Shown in pieces: positions 18,331 through 26,462 of a DNA stretch of 64,000 nt. The notes under the pieces were generated by a model. That model was given only the letters and a program-made list of their open reading frames with translations. It ran no database searches and was not told the DNA's origin. Position 1 is the first letter of the stretch; each line of letters opens with the position of its first letter. This DNA comes from JAICMB01 sp963795935 (GTDB lineage Bacteria > Acidobacteriota > Terriglobia > Bryobacterales > Bryobacteraceae), in NCBI GenBank assembly GCA_963795935.1, contig CAWCJO010000001.1, positions 1 to 64,000 of the forward strand, written 5' to 3'. The translations under genes and the position numbers were made by a program.

Positions 18331-20049
18331 GTGAACCGTATCGTAATCGCGGCGGCATTGATGGCCATGCAAACAGCGCAGGCGCAGTATCTTCGCGGCG
18401 TGAACCTCTCGGGAGCGGAATTCGGACAGACCAACCTTCCCGGAGTTTTCAATACCGATTACACCTATAACAGCGAAGCAAGTTTCCGGTACTTCGCGGC
18501 CAAGAACCTGGGGTTGATACGGCTCCCAGTGCGATGGGAACGGCTCCAGCCTGTGTTGGGCGGTCCCCTGGACGCGCAAAACCTGGCGCTCTTGAAACAG
18601 GATATTGCGTGGGCCGCGGCTCACGGGGCATTGGTCAGTATCGACGTTCATAACTACGGGCGCTACGGCATCGAAGAAAACGGCCAGCTAAACTCCTATA
18701 TCATCGACAACGTTTATTCCGGCGCCATAAGAGTCTCGCGCAACGATCTGGCGGACTTCTGGGTGAAAATGTCCGGCGAGTTCCAGAACGAAGCGGCCGT
18801 GTACGCTTACGACCTGATGAACGAACCGCACGATATGGGAACGGCGGAGTGGAAGGCGATCTCGCAAGCCGTTCTATCGGCGATTCGCGCCAATGGAGAC
18901 GGCAAGTTGATTATGGTTCCGGGCGACAACTGGTCGGGGGCTTATAGTTGGATACAGATCCACGGCGCTTCGAGCTGGGTCAACGATCCGATGAATAACT
19001 ACATGTACGAAGCGCACCAGTATTTCGATAGCGACAACAGCGGCAGTTATGCCATCTCTTACGACGTCGAGCTGGCGAAGAATCCCAATCTCGCGGCTGT
19101 CGGCGCGACGCGTTTGTCGCCGTTCATCACCTGGTGCCGCAATAACAGCGTCCGGGGATACTTGGGCGAGTACGGTATCCCGAACAGCGATCCCCGCTGG
19201 ATGACCGTGCTCGACAATTTTCTGGCGTCGCTCGATGCCGCCGGATTCCCTGGTACTTACTGGGCCGCAGGCGAGTGGTGGGGAGACTATGCGTTGTCGG
19301 TTCAACCACGGAACGACTTCACTGTCGACCGGCCGCAGCTCACCGTGCTTTCCCGCCATCTCGCCCCTCTCTCGTTCACCTCTTTGCCCGCCGGCAGTTT
19401 CAGCGGGGCAATTCTGGCGCCGGACTCACTGGCGGTTGGTTATGGCGCGGCCCTTATCGGGGGCGATGCTCAGGTAGACATCGCCGATGGCGCGAATAAC
19501 ACTACGGCGGCCCAGGTACTCTATGCCTCGGCGGCGCAGATCAATTATCTAGTGCCTGCAAGCCTCGCGCCCGGACACTACGCGATCACCGTCCAGAGCG
19601 GCGGCAGTGTCGTAGGCAAAGGAATTCTGGAACTCGATTCGGTGGCACCGTCGTTGTTCACGGCCAACGGCAACGGGCAGGGCGTCGCGGCCGCTCAGAT
19701 CCAGCGCATTGCGGCCGATGGATCGCAGACCTACGAAGCTGTCGCGCAGTTCGATAACGGCCAGGGCCAGTTCGTGCCGTTGCCGATCGATTTCGGCGCG
19801 GCGTCCGACCGCTTGTTTCTAGTCCTCTATGGGACGGGTTTCCGCAACGCCTCCGGCTTGGGCGGCGTGAAGCTGCAGATCGGTTCCACTAGCGTGGCCG
19901 CATCGTATGCCGGTAAGCAGGGCGGCTTCGCGGGATTAGATCAAATCAACGCCGAGCTGCCCCGATCGCTTGCCGCAGCCGGCCAAGTTTCTCTTGCGCT
20001 TAGCATTGATGGAAAGCCCACCAATAGCGTAATTTTGGCATTCCAATAG
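18331..20049 (+). CDS. Secreted glycoside hydrolase family 5 with TIGR03437-type C-terminal domain
   Basis: A 572-residue protein with a signal peptide (MNRIVIAAALMAMQTAQA). Residues 19-340 form a GH5 cellulase-type barrel: YLRGVNLSGAEFG, LGLIRLPVRWERLQP, VSIDVHNYGRYG, the acid/base glutamate in YDLMNEPHDMG and the nucleophile glutamate in GYLGEYGIPNSDPRW. Both catalytic glutamates are present. Residues from about 350 match the domain known from many Solibacter proteins (TIGR03437): AQVLYASAAQINYLVPASLA, DSVAPSLFTANGNGQGVAAA, RLFLVLYGTGFRNA and GLDQINAELPRSLAAAG. The enzyme probably cleaves a beta-glucan or mannan outside the cell. The C-terminal domain is thought to aid surface display, which is inference. 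GTG start; single gene with its own promoter. Confidence 0.92.
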   Translation: MNRIVIAAALMAMQTAQAQYLRGVNLSGAEFGQTNLPGVFNTDYTYNSEASFRYFAAKNLGLIRLPVRWERLQPVLGGPLDAQNLALLKQDIAWAAAHGALVSIDVHNYGRYGIEENGQLNSYIIDNVYSGAIRVSRNDLADFWVKMSGEFQNEAAVYAYDLMNEPHDMGTAEWKAISQAVLSAIRANGDGKLIMVPGDNWSGAYSWIQIHGASSWVNDPMNNYMYEAHQYFDSDNSGSYAISYDVELAKNPNLAAVGATRLSPFITWCRNNSVRGYLGEYGIPNSDPRWMTVLDNFLASLDAAGFPGTYWAAGEWWGDYALSVQPRNDFTVDRPQLTVLSRHLAPLSFTSLPAGSFSGAILAPDSLAVGYGAALIGGDAQVDIADGANNTTAAQVLYASAAQINYLVPASLAPGHYAITVQSGGSVVGKGILELDSVAPSLFTANGNGQGVAAAQIQRIAADGSQTYEAVAQFDNGQGQFVPLPIDFGAASDRLFLVLYGTGFRNASGLGGVKLQIGSTSVAASYAGKQGGFAGLDQINAELPRSLAAAGQVSLALSIDGKPTNSVILAFQ

Positions 20050-20126
20050 CTGTTCAGGCCGATCTGTAGGCAACCTCAGGCGGCCTATGCGCGTCCAAAT
20101 TCTAGCCACCCCTATCCCTTCCGTCT

Positions 20127-21488
20127 ATGGCGCAGCCTGCGATCTCACCTTTGTCTGGTTCTCTCTATGAAGCGTATGTAAACCCGCAATGGGTCCGCCT
20201 CCTGGACCTCCTTCAGATGAATGTGCGCTACATACGCTGCCAAGGGCCGGAGCTGTTCGCGGACGATGGCCGGCGCTACCTCGACTTCCTGTCCGGGTAT
20301 TGCGTTCACAACACCGGGCACAATCATCCTAAGATCGTCGCCGCTTTGCAGGATGAGTTGGGGCGTAACGGCCCGGTCATGTTGCAGAGCCATGTTCCGG
20401 AGTTGGCGGGCGAGTTGGCGGCCGCGTTATGCTCGCGCGCGGGCGGCCGATTATCCAAAGTGTTCTTCTGCAGCTCCGGCAGCGAGGGCGTTGAAGCAGT
20501 CATAAAATTCGCTCGCGCGCATACTGGCCGCAATGGTCTTGTGTATGCGGAGGGAGCATTCCACGGTCTGACGTGTGGAGCGCTGTCGCTGATGGGCGAT
20601 CCGTTCTGGAGCAGGGGTTTCGGTCCACTGCTGGCGGGAACCGAGTCCGTGCCATTCGGCGATCTCGACGCATTGCGAAAGAAGCTTGCGGGCAAGAACA
20701 TCGGGGCCTTTATCGTCGAGCCGATCCAGGGCGAAGCCGGCATCCGCCTGCCGCCGCCGGAGTACCTGCGTGAAGCCCAAGCGCTATGCCGCAAGTACGG
20801 GACGCTGTTCGTCCTGGACGAAGTACAGACCGGGATGTACCGCACCGGCCGTTTCCTCGCCGCGCATCGCTACGGCGTTGAACCCGATATGGTCGTGCTG
20901 GCGAAGGCCCTGAGCGGCGGTTTGATCCCGAGCGGCGCCGTGCTGATGAGCGATGCGGTTTATAAATCGGTTTACGGTTCTCTGAAGCGCTCCATCGTAC
21001 ACACCTCCACTTACAGCGAGAACGGCCTCGCCATGCGGGCGGGACTGGCTACGCTTCAAGTCCTCGAGGAAGAGGAATTGGGCAATCGCGCATTGCGTCT
21101 TGGCGAATATCTTCGCGGGCGTCTGCGCGACTCCCTCGGCGGCTATGAAATGATCAAAGATGTGCGCGGCCTTGGTCTGTTGAACGGAATCGAGTTTCAG
21201 CCCGCCGGCGCCCTCCGCTTGCGGCTCCCGTTCGAAGCCTTCAGGAAAATCCACCCCGGCATGTTCGGACAGGTGACTGTAATGCGGCTCTTCCGGGATC
21301 ACGCCATAATGACGCAAATGTGCGGAAATAATTTTATGGTGTTGAAAGCCGCCCCGGCGTTGGTGGTAACCGAGCCGCAAATAGATGCGTACGTCAGCGC
21401 CGTCCGCGAGACGGTCGATCTGATGCATACGTCGGCCTCTTTCTGGACCGAAGCTCTGGGCCTGGCGCGCCGCGCGATTAATGTTTAA
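20127..21488 (+). CDS. Class III aminotransferase (PLP-dependent), HpnO/ornithine aminotransferase-like
   Basis: A 453-residue cytosolic fold-type I aminotransferase. Motifs include FLSGYCVHNTGHNHPKIVAA, FFCSSGSEGVEAVIKFARAH (cofactor phosphate loop), GAFHGLTCGALSLMG, EPIQGEAGIRLPP, LFVLDEVQTGMYRTG (the aspartate contacting the PLP ring) and VVLAKALSGGLIPSGAV with the PLP lysine. The N-terminal YEAYVNPQWVRLLDLLQMNV resembles enzymes annotated as HpnO-like, which act on hopanoid side chains, but no other hopanoid gene is nearby. The substrate is therefore open. The gene overlaps the next by eight bases and appears to be the first gene of the operon running to 26263. A link to the type III polyketide product is possible. 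Confidence 0.9.
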   Translation: MAQPAISPLSGSLYEAYVNPQWVRLLDLLQMNVRYIRCQGPELFADDGRRYLDFLSGYCVHNTGHNHPKIVAALQDELGRNGPVMLQSHVPELAGELAAALCSRAGGRLSKVFFCSSGSEGVEAVIKFARAHTGRNGLVYAEGAFHGLTCGALSLMGDPFWSRGFGPLLAGTESVPFGDLDALRKKLAGKNIGAFIVEPIQGEAGIRLPPPEYLREAQALCRKYGTLFVLDEVQTGMYRTGRFLAAHRYGVEPDMVVLAKALSGGLIPSGAVLMSDAVYKSVYGSLKRSIVHTSTYSENGLAMRAGLATLQVLEEEELGNRALRLGEYLRGRLRDSLGGYEMIKDVRGLGLLNGIEFQPAGALRLRLPFEAFRKIHPGMFGQVTVMRLFRDHAIMTQMCGNNFMVLKAAPALVVTEPQIDAYVSAVRETVDLMHTSASFWTEALGLARRAINV

Positions 21489-22323
21489 AACTTATCGGAG
21501 CGGGTTCATTCTGTCCGTTATCGCGGCCTCCGCGCTCCTGACGGCTTCCGGGCTGCATCCCGTGTCGGCAACGGCTCCGCAGCTTGATAACGGATACCGG
21601 CAGATGTACAACCTGCAGTTCGCCGACGCCCACAATACCTTCAGCGCCTGGAAACAGGCGCGCCCCGGCGATCCGTTAGGTCCCGCATCCGACGCGGCGG
21701 CGTACCTGTTCGCCGAATTCGACCGTTTGAGTATTCTGCAAGCGGAGTTTTTCACCGACGACGCCGAATTCAAATCCCGCTCCAAGCTGGTGGCGGACCC
21801 CGGCGTCAAACAAGCGTTTCTCGGCAAACTCGATGAATGCGACCGGCTCGCTGACGCCGCGTTGGCGCGCAACCCGCAGGACGCCAATGCGCAATTCGCA
21901 AAGATTCTGGCGCTGGGGTTGCGGTCGGATTACCTCGCACTCATTGAAAAACGTTATGTGCAGTCCCTCGGATACATGAAAACCGGCCGTGTATTGGCGC
22001 AGCAGTTACTTGCCGAAGATCCGTCTTATTACGACGCTTATCTCGCCGTCGGCGTCGAAAATTACATGCTCGGCATAAAGCCCGCGCCGGTGCGCTGGGT
22101 CCTTTCGTTCACGGGCGCGCAGACCGATAAAGCGCAGGGAATCCGGGAACTGAAGCTCACCGCGGAAAAAGGACATTATCTGGAGCCCTTCGCGCGTCTT
22201 CTGCTCGCCGTCGCCGCGTTGCGCGATAAAGACAAGAATGAGGCGCGGGAATTGCTATCCGGTCTGGCGAACGAATTTCCGAAAAACCAATTGTACGCAA
22301 AGGAACTCGGCCGCCTGCAATAG
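21481..22323 (+). CDS. Secreted tetratricopeptide-like protein
   Basis: A 280-residue protein with an N-terminal signal region (FILSVIAASALLTASGLHPV). The rest is helical with repeat-like pairs: YRQMYNLQFADAHNTFSAWK, DECDRLADAALARNPQDANA, LLAEDPSYYDAYLAVGVENY and LLLAVAALRDKDKNEARELL. Such proteins act as scaffolds in the periplasm or outer membrane. Similar unknown genes are frequent in Acidobacteriota. It overlaps the aminotransferase by eight bases and ends 16 bases before the polyketide synthase gene, so it is co-expressed with both. No catalytic motif is visible. Confidence 0.75.
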   Translation: MFKTYRSGFILSVIAASALLTASGLHPVSATAPQLDNGYRQMYNLQFADAHNTFSAWKQARPGDPLGPASDAAAYLFAEFDRLSILQAEFFTDDAEFKSRSKLVADPGVKQAFLGKLDECDRLADAALARNPQDANAQFAKILALGLRSDYLALIEKRYVQSLGYMKTGRVLAQQLLAEDPSYYDAYLAVGVENYMLGIKPAPVRWVLSFTGAQTDKAQGIRELKLTAEKGHYLEPFARLLLAVAALRDKDKNEARELLSGLANEFPKNQLYAKELGRLQ

Positions 22324-22339
22324 AGCGGCAACGGAGAAG

Positions 22340-23389
22340 ATGACAATTGCCGGCGTCTCGGGCGCGCTTCCGCCAAACTACTATGGCCAGGGCGCCATCC
22401 TCGACGCTTTGAGCTCCTATTGGTCCGGCCGGCTCGAAAATCCGCGTTTGCTCGGCCGATTGCACTCGCGCACCGGCGTGGAAGGCCGGTATTTCGTTAT
22501 GCCTCTCGAGAACTATCGCGCCGTTCAGAGCTGGGGCGCATCGAACGACATTTGGATCGAGGCGGCTCGGGATCTCGGCGAGAAAGCAATTCGCTGCGCA
22601 TTGCAGCGCGCCGGCTTCGATCCCGCAGATATCGGCGCGCTGTTCTTCGTCTCCGTGACCGGCATAGCGAGCCCATCCATCGACGCCATGCTCGTCAATC
22701 GCATGCAGCTCTCGCCGCACGTGAAGCGCATCCCGATCTTCGGGCTCGGATGCGTCGCCGGAGCGGCCGGTATTGCGCGCGCCGCGGACTATGTGCGCGC
22801 CTATCCGGATGAAATAGCGGTGCTGCTCTCGGTAGAGTTGTGCTCCCTCACGCTGCAGCGCGGCGATTTGTCCGTCGCGAATATGATTTCATCGGGGCTG
22901 TTCGGCGACGGAGCGGCGGCGGTCGTAATCGCCGGATCGGAACGGGCGTCGCAGGGCCCGCGCATCCTCGCCACTCGCTCCGTGTTCTATCCGGACACGG
23001 AACGTCTGATGGGCTGGGACATCTCGGAAGAAGGATTTCGCATCGTGCTGTCGCCGGAGGTTCCGGACGCCATTGTCGAGCATCTCGGCAACGACGTCGA
23101 TCAATTCCTGGGCGGCATGGGTCTTAGCCGCGGCAATATTGGAACGTACATCGTGCATACCGGCGGACCGAAGGTAATTGAGGCCGTGGAACAGGCGCTC
23201 GAGTTGCGGAATGGCGAGTTGAAAGCCTCGTGGGACTGCCTGCGGCGCATGGGAAATCTCTCCTCGGCATCGGTCTTATTCGTCCTCGAGGATGCCATGA
23301 TTCGCCGCCGGCCCGCTCCAGGGACGCTCAGCCTTCTCGCAGCCATGGGGCCGGGCTTTTGCTCCGAACTGGTTCTACTGAAGTGGTAA
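22340..23389 (+). CDS. Type III polyketide synthase (chalcone/stilbene synthase family)
   Basis: A 349-residue homodimeric ketosynthase that extends an acyl-CoA starter with malonyl-CoA units and cyclises the product. The catalytic cysteine lies in PIFGLGCVAGAAGIARAADY near residue 140, the histidine in TYIVHTGGPKVIEAVEQAL near residue 272, and the asparagine in RMGNLSSASVLFVLEDAM near residue 305. The end AAMGPGFCSELVLLKW is the family GFGPG loop. All three catalytic residues are present. The start ATG 22340 follows a GGAGA ribosome site. The stop overlaps the GTG of the FAD monooxygenase gene. Bacterial relatives make alkylresorcinols, alkylpyrones or related phenolic lipids; the product here is unknown. 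Confidence 0.95.
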   Translation: MTIAGVSGALPPNYYGQGAILDALSSYWSGRLENPRLLGRLHSRTGVEGRYFVMPLENYRAVQSWGASNDIWIEAARDLGEKAIRCALQRAGFDPADIGALFFVSVTGIASPSIDAMLVNRMQLSPHVKRIPIFGLGCVAGAAGIARAADYVRAYPDEIAVLLSVELCSLTLQRGDLSVANMISSGLFGDGAAAVVIAGSERASQGPRILATRSVFYPDTERLMGWDISEEGFRIVLSPEVPDAIVEHLGNDVDQFLGGMGLSRGNIGTYIVHTGGPKVIEAVEQALELRNGELKASWDCLRRMGNLSSASVLFVLEDAMIRRRPAPGTLSLLAAMGPGFCSELVLLKW

Positions 23390-24441
23390 ACGCCGGCGTC
23401 GTGATCGTGGGCGGCGGTCCGGCCGGTCTCGCCGCCGCCATTGCGGTCCGGCAAAAAGGTATCGGCGTTACAGTGATCGATGCTGCGCGGCCGCCCATCG
23501 ATAAGCCGTGTGGCGAAGGATTGATGCCCGACGGCGTGGATGCGCTCAAGAAGCTTGGCGTCACGCTGGGGCCGTGTAATTCCGCCTCATTCCGCGGCAT
23601 ACGATTCATTGACGGCGCCGCAACCGCGCGCGCGGATTTTCGCGGACCGTGCGGTCTCGGCGTGCGCCGACCGGCATTGCACGCGCTGCTGGTCGAGCGG
23701 GCGGCTGAAGTTGGCGTCGAGATGCATTGGAACACGCCTTTCCGCGAATGCAACGCGGAGGGGGCGCGTTGGATCGTCGCCGCCGACGGCATGAACTCGC
23801 GCGTGCGGCAATGGGCGGGATTCGGAGACTGCCCGCCGTCGCAGCGGCGCTTCGGTTTCCGCCGCCATTTCCCCGTCGCGCCCTGGACCGATACGGTGGA
23901 TGTGCACTGGGGGCGCGATTGCCAGGTTTACATCACGCCGGTCGCCGCCGCCGAAGTTTGCGTTGCCGTAATCTCGCGTCATCGGCAGGTGCGGCTCGAG
24001 CAGGCGCTGCGCTCGTTTCCGGAAGTGTACGGCGCTTTGGAGGGATTGCTTCCCACCACGCCCGAACGCGGCGCCATTACGGAGTGCCGCCGCATTCGAA
24101 ACGTGTGCCGCGGCAACGTAGCGCTGATCGGCGATGCTTCCGGAGGCGTCGACGCCCTCACCGGCGAGGGCTTGGCGCTGGCTTTCAAACAGGCGCTGGC
24201 GCTAGCCGATGCTCTCGCCGCCGGAAACTTGCAGTCGTACGCCGCCGCGCACCGGCGCATCGCGCGCATGCCGGAAATTATGGCCAGGGTGCTGCTCTCG
24301 ATTGATGAGCGAACCCGCTTGCGGCGCTTCGCAATCCGAAGTCTGGCCGCTCATCCAGCGCTCTTTTCAAAGCTGCTGTCGATGCACATCGGCGCCGCGC
24401 CGCGACTTGAGGCGACCACGCCATGCGCGCAATTTTCTTGA
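23383..24441 (+). CDS. FAD-dependent monooxygenase/oxidoreductase
   Basis: A flavoprotein of about 352 residues of the geranylgeranyl reductase / aromatic hydroxylase group. The N-terminal FAD motif GVVIVGGGPAGLAAAIAV, KPCGEGLMPDGVDALKKLGV, the central WIVAADGMNSRVRQWAGFG and the second FAD motif VALIGDASGGVDALTGEGLA are visible. The GTG start at 23383 overlaps the last codons of the type III polyketide synthase gene. The pairing suggests that it oxidises the polyketide ring, as in bacterial phenolic lipid and quinone pathways; that is inference from context. Reduction of an isoprenoid or lipid is an alternative. The frame is intact and the stop overlaps the next gene. Confidence 0.9.
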   Translation: MVNAGVVIVGGGPAGLAAAIAVRQKGIGVTVIDAARPPIDKPCGEGLMPDGVDALKKLGVTLGPCNSASFRGIRFIDGAATARADFRGPCGLGVRRPALHALLVERAAEVGVEMHWNTPFRECNAEGARWIVAADGMNSRVRQWAGFGDCPPSQRRFGFRRHFPVAPWTDTVDVHWGRDCQVYITPVAAAEVCVAVISRHRQVRLEQALRSFPEVYGALEGLLPTTPERGAITECRRIRNVCRGNVALIGDASGGVDALTGEGLALAFKQALALADALAAGNLQSYAAAHRRIARMPEIMARVLLSIDERTRLRRFAIRSLAAHPALFSKLLSMHIGAAPRLEATTPCAQFS

Positions 24442-25007
24442 AGTGCGCCCCCGCGGCGGCGCTTCTGTCCGCGTTGGCCCCGCTGCACGCCGCCGAAATC
24501 GTGGTCGAGTTCGATCCCTCGCAAACCCAAGTCGAATTTAGGCTGGGCGATGTACTGCACACCGTCCACGGCGCGTTCAAACTCGGCAAGGGCATCATCC
24601 GCTTCGATCCGGCAACGGGAGATGCCGGCGGAGAGTTCGTCATCGATGCCGGTAGCGGCGCCAGCGGCAGCAATGCCCGGGACAGCCGGATGGGGAAGAA
24701 TGTGCTGGAGAGCGGGAAGTATCCCGAAATCATTTTCACGCCTCATCGCGTGAAGGGTTCCGTCGCGCTCGAAGGCGAATCGCAGGTCGAGATCGAGGGC
24801 ACGTTCACTCTTCACGGCGCTGCCCACCCGCTGACGCTCATGGCCAAGGTCAACGTCAAGGACGGCCGCATCACGGCCGTGACGCATTTTATCGTCCCGT
24901 ATGTCCAGTGGGGTTTGAAAGACCCCAGTAACTTCATTCTGCGCGTTTCAAAGCAGGTGGACATCGACATTCACGCGGCCGGAAAGTTGATTGCGGGACA
25001 ATCGTAA
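24423..25007 (+). CDS. YceI family periplasmic lipid-binding protein
   Basis: A 194-residue secreted protein with a signal peptide (MRAIFLKCAPAAALLSALAP, cleaved after HAA). The mature part has the YceI lipocalin-like barrel: VVEFDPSQTQVEFRLGDVLH, GEFVIDAGSGASGSNARDSR, MGKNVLESGKYPEIIFTPHR and IEGTFTLHGAAHPLTLMAKV. YceI proteins bind long isoprenoid or fatty molecules in a hydrophobic cavity. Placed directly after the polyketide synthase and monooxygenase genes (19-base overlap), it may carry their lipid-like product or a quinone across the periplasm; that is inference. Confidence 0.9.
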   Translation: MRAIFLKCAPAAALLSALAPLHAAEIVVEFDPSQTQVEFRLGDVLHTVHGAFKLGKGIIRFDPATGDAGGEFVIDAGSGASGSNARDSRMGKNVLESGKYPEIIFTPHRVKGSVALEGESQVEIEGTFTLHGAAHPLTLMAKVNVKDGRITAVTHFIVPYVQWGLKDPSNFILRVSKQVDIDIHAAGKLIAGQS

Positions 25008-25008
25008 C

Positions 25009-25572
25009 GTGAGCCCAAGGCCGGTAAATAAAGGTCGCGCAGCAAAGGTCGCGAAATGGGCCGTGCTGCTGGCGGCCGTGCCTGTACTGCTCGCGATCCT
25101 GATTCCTCGCGATACGGGCAACGCGTCCGGCGTGAAGCCGGTTTCGGCGCGCCGTGCGGCGCCTGATTTCACGTTACGCGATCTGAGCGGCGACGCCTGG
25201 GAATTGAGCGCGCATCGCGGCAGCGTGGTGCTGGTGAATTTTTGGGCGACGTGGTGCTCGCCATGCCGCGAGGAAACTCCCGGACTGGTTCGGATCGCGC
25301 GGGCGTATGCGGGCAAAGACGTGGCGGTCGCGGGAATCTCGATGGACCAGGGCGGCGCGGATTCCGTGCGCGCGTTCATGCGCGAGTATGGCGTGGATTA
25401 TCCCGTTATGATGCCCAGCTCCGGTTTCTTGCTGGCCAATGATGTCGAGGGCCTCCCGACGACGCTGCTGATCGACCGGGAGGGACGCGTCGCGCGCACT
25501 TACCTGGGCGCCGTCCGGGAGACGGTTTTCCGCGCCGACATCAATCGGCTGCTTGGGGAGCCGGCGGGGTGA
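25009..25572 (+). CDS. TlpA-like thiol-disulfide oxidoreductase, membrane-anchored
   Basis: A protein of about 187 residues with one N-terminal membrane helix (WAVLLAAVPVLLAILI) and a periplasmic thioredoxin fold: APDFTLRDLSGDAWELSAHR, VLVNFWATWCSPCREETPGL with the CSPC redox pair, GISMDQGGADSVRAFMREYG, and the cis-proline loop EGLPTTLLIDREGRV. It would reduce disulfides or deliver electrons outside the membrane, for example in cytochrome c maturation. The GTG at 25009, one base after the upstream stop, is the most likely start; an in-frame TTG at 24991 is possible. It belongs to the same tight gene run. Confidence 0.9.
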   Translation: MSPRPVNKGRAAKVAKWAVLLAAVPVLLAILIPRDTGNASGVKPVSARRAAPDFTLRDLSGDAWELSAHRGSVVLVNFWATWCSPCREETPGLVRIARAYAGKDVAVAGISMDQGGADSVRAFMREYGVDYPVMMPSSGFLLANDVEGLPTTLLIDREGRVARTYLGAVRETVFRADINRLLGEPAG

Positions 25573-25594
25573 GGCTTGGAGGCGTGGTACGCCA

Positions 25595-26263
25595 ATGATC
25601 GCTACGATTGCGCTTTTCCAGATTCTCGCGGCCCCTGCCGCGGTTCCTGGAGAAATCGATCGGGCCTGCCTCAATGGCTACTGCAACATTTTGGCGGTGC
25701 AAAACGGCCGCGTGAGGCTCTTGGATTCGATGCGGAATTTGATAATAGGGCACTACGTCGAGCCAGACCAGCATCTGGTGCCTCAAACGGAGGCGCCGGT
25801 CCGCGATTTGCGTTCCAAGCGCGGGTGGCGCATTGTGGTGAGCGCTTTCCTTGATCATGGCGAAGAGTCCGAAGCCGGACTCCGCGCTCGATTCTTTGCG
25901 CCAGATGGTACGCTTACGAGCACCGATGAGTTCTTAATGGATCTCGAAGACGCCGAGATCGGCTATCTCTTCGGCGGCAGCGATGAAATAGTCGCCGTCA
26001 CATCGTACGAGGAGCATGTCTACAATGTGCAGACTGATATATGGCTGTTGCCGAAGCATGGGAATCCGACGCAACTGATCGAGATCGTCGGAACCCTCGG
26101 TATGATCGTGAAAGCCGGCGCCAAGGCTACGCCCGGAGTTTGGATCCGACGCCAGACGTACGACGGCGTGCATGCAGAGACCAAGGGATGGGTGAACGAG
26201 TTTTGGATTTGGGCCCCCCGGAAGAAATCTCTGAAGGTCGCAGTTGCCCGGTCGCGGCGGTAA
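25595..26263 (+). CDS. Hypothetical secreted protein
   Basis: A 222-residue protein starting MIATIALFQILAAPAAVPGE, a short signal peptide. The mature protein is beta-rich: ILAVQNGRVRLLDSMRNLII, RGWRIVVSAFLDHGEESEAG, FLMDLEDAEIGYLFGGSDEI and YNVQTDIWLLPKHGNPTQLI, and resembles a propeller blade region without a known family. It begins 22 bases after the thioredoxin-like gene and may be the last gene of that operon. No catalytic residues can be named. Confidence 0.65.
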   Translation: MIATIALFQILAAPAAVPGEIDRACLNGYCNILAVQNGRVRLLDSMRNLIIGHYVEPDQHLVPQTEAPVRDLRSKRGWRIVVSAFLDHGEESEAGLRARFFAPDGTLTSTDEFLMDLEDAEIGYLFGGSDEIVAVTSYEEHVYNVQTDIWLLPKHGNPTQLIEIVGTLGMIVKAGAKATPGVWIRRQTYDGVHAETKGWVNEFWIWAPRKKSLKVAVARSRR

Positions 26264-26462
26264 TCACTCCCCCACGATCAAACGAAACGGAACTGACGCC
26301 GGCGGCACAGAAACAATAGGGGGAGCCGCCCGGGGCAGTTCGCCGCAATGGAAGCAAGTTTGGCGAGCTTGTAATTACTGACGTATCATGGGTTATCGTT
26401 TGTCGGCCAGTTCTATTATCGCGGGCCGGGTGAAGTCCGCCAGGAACTAGCGACGGGATGTT

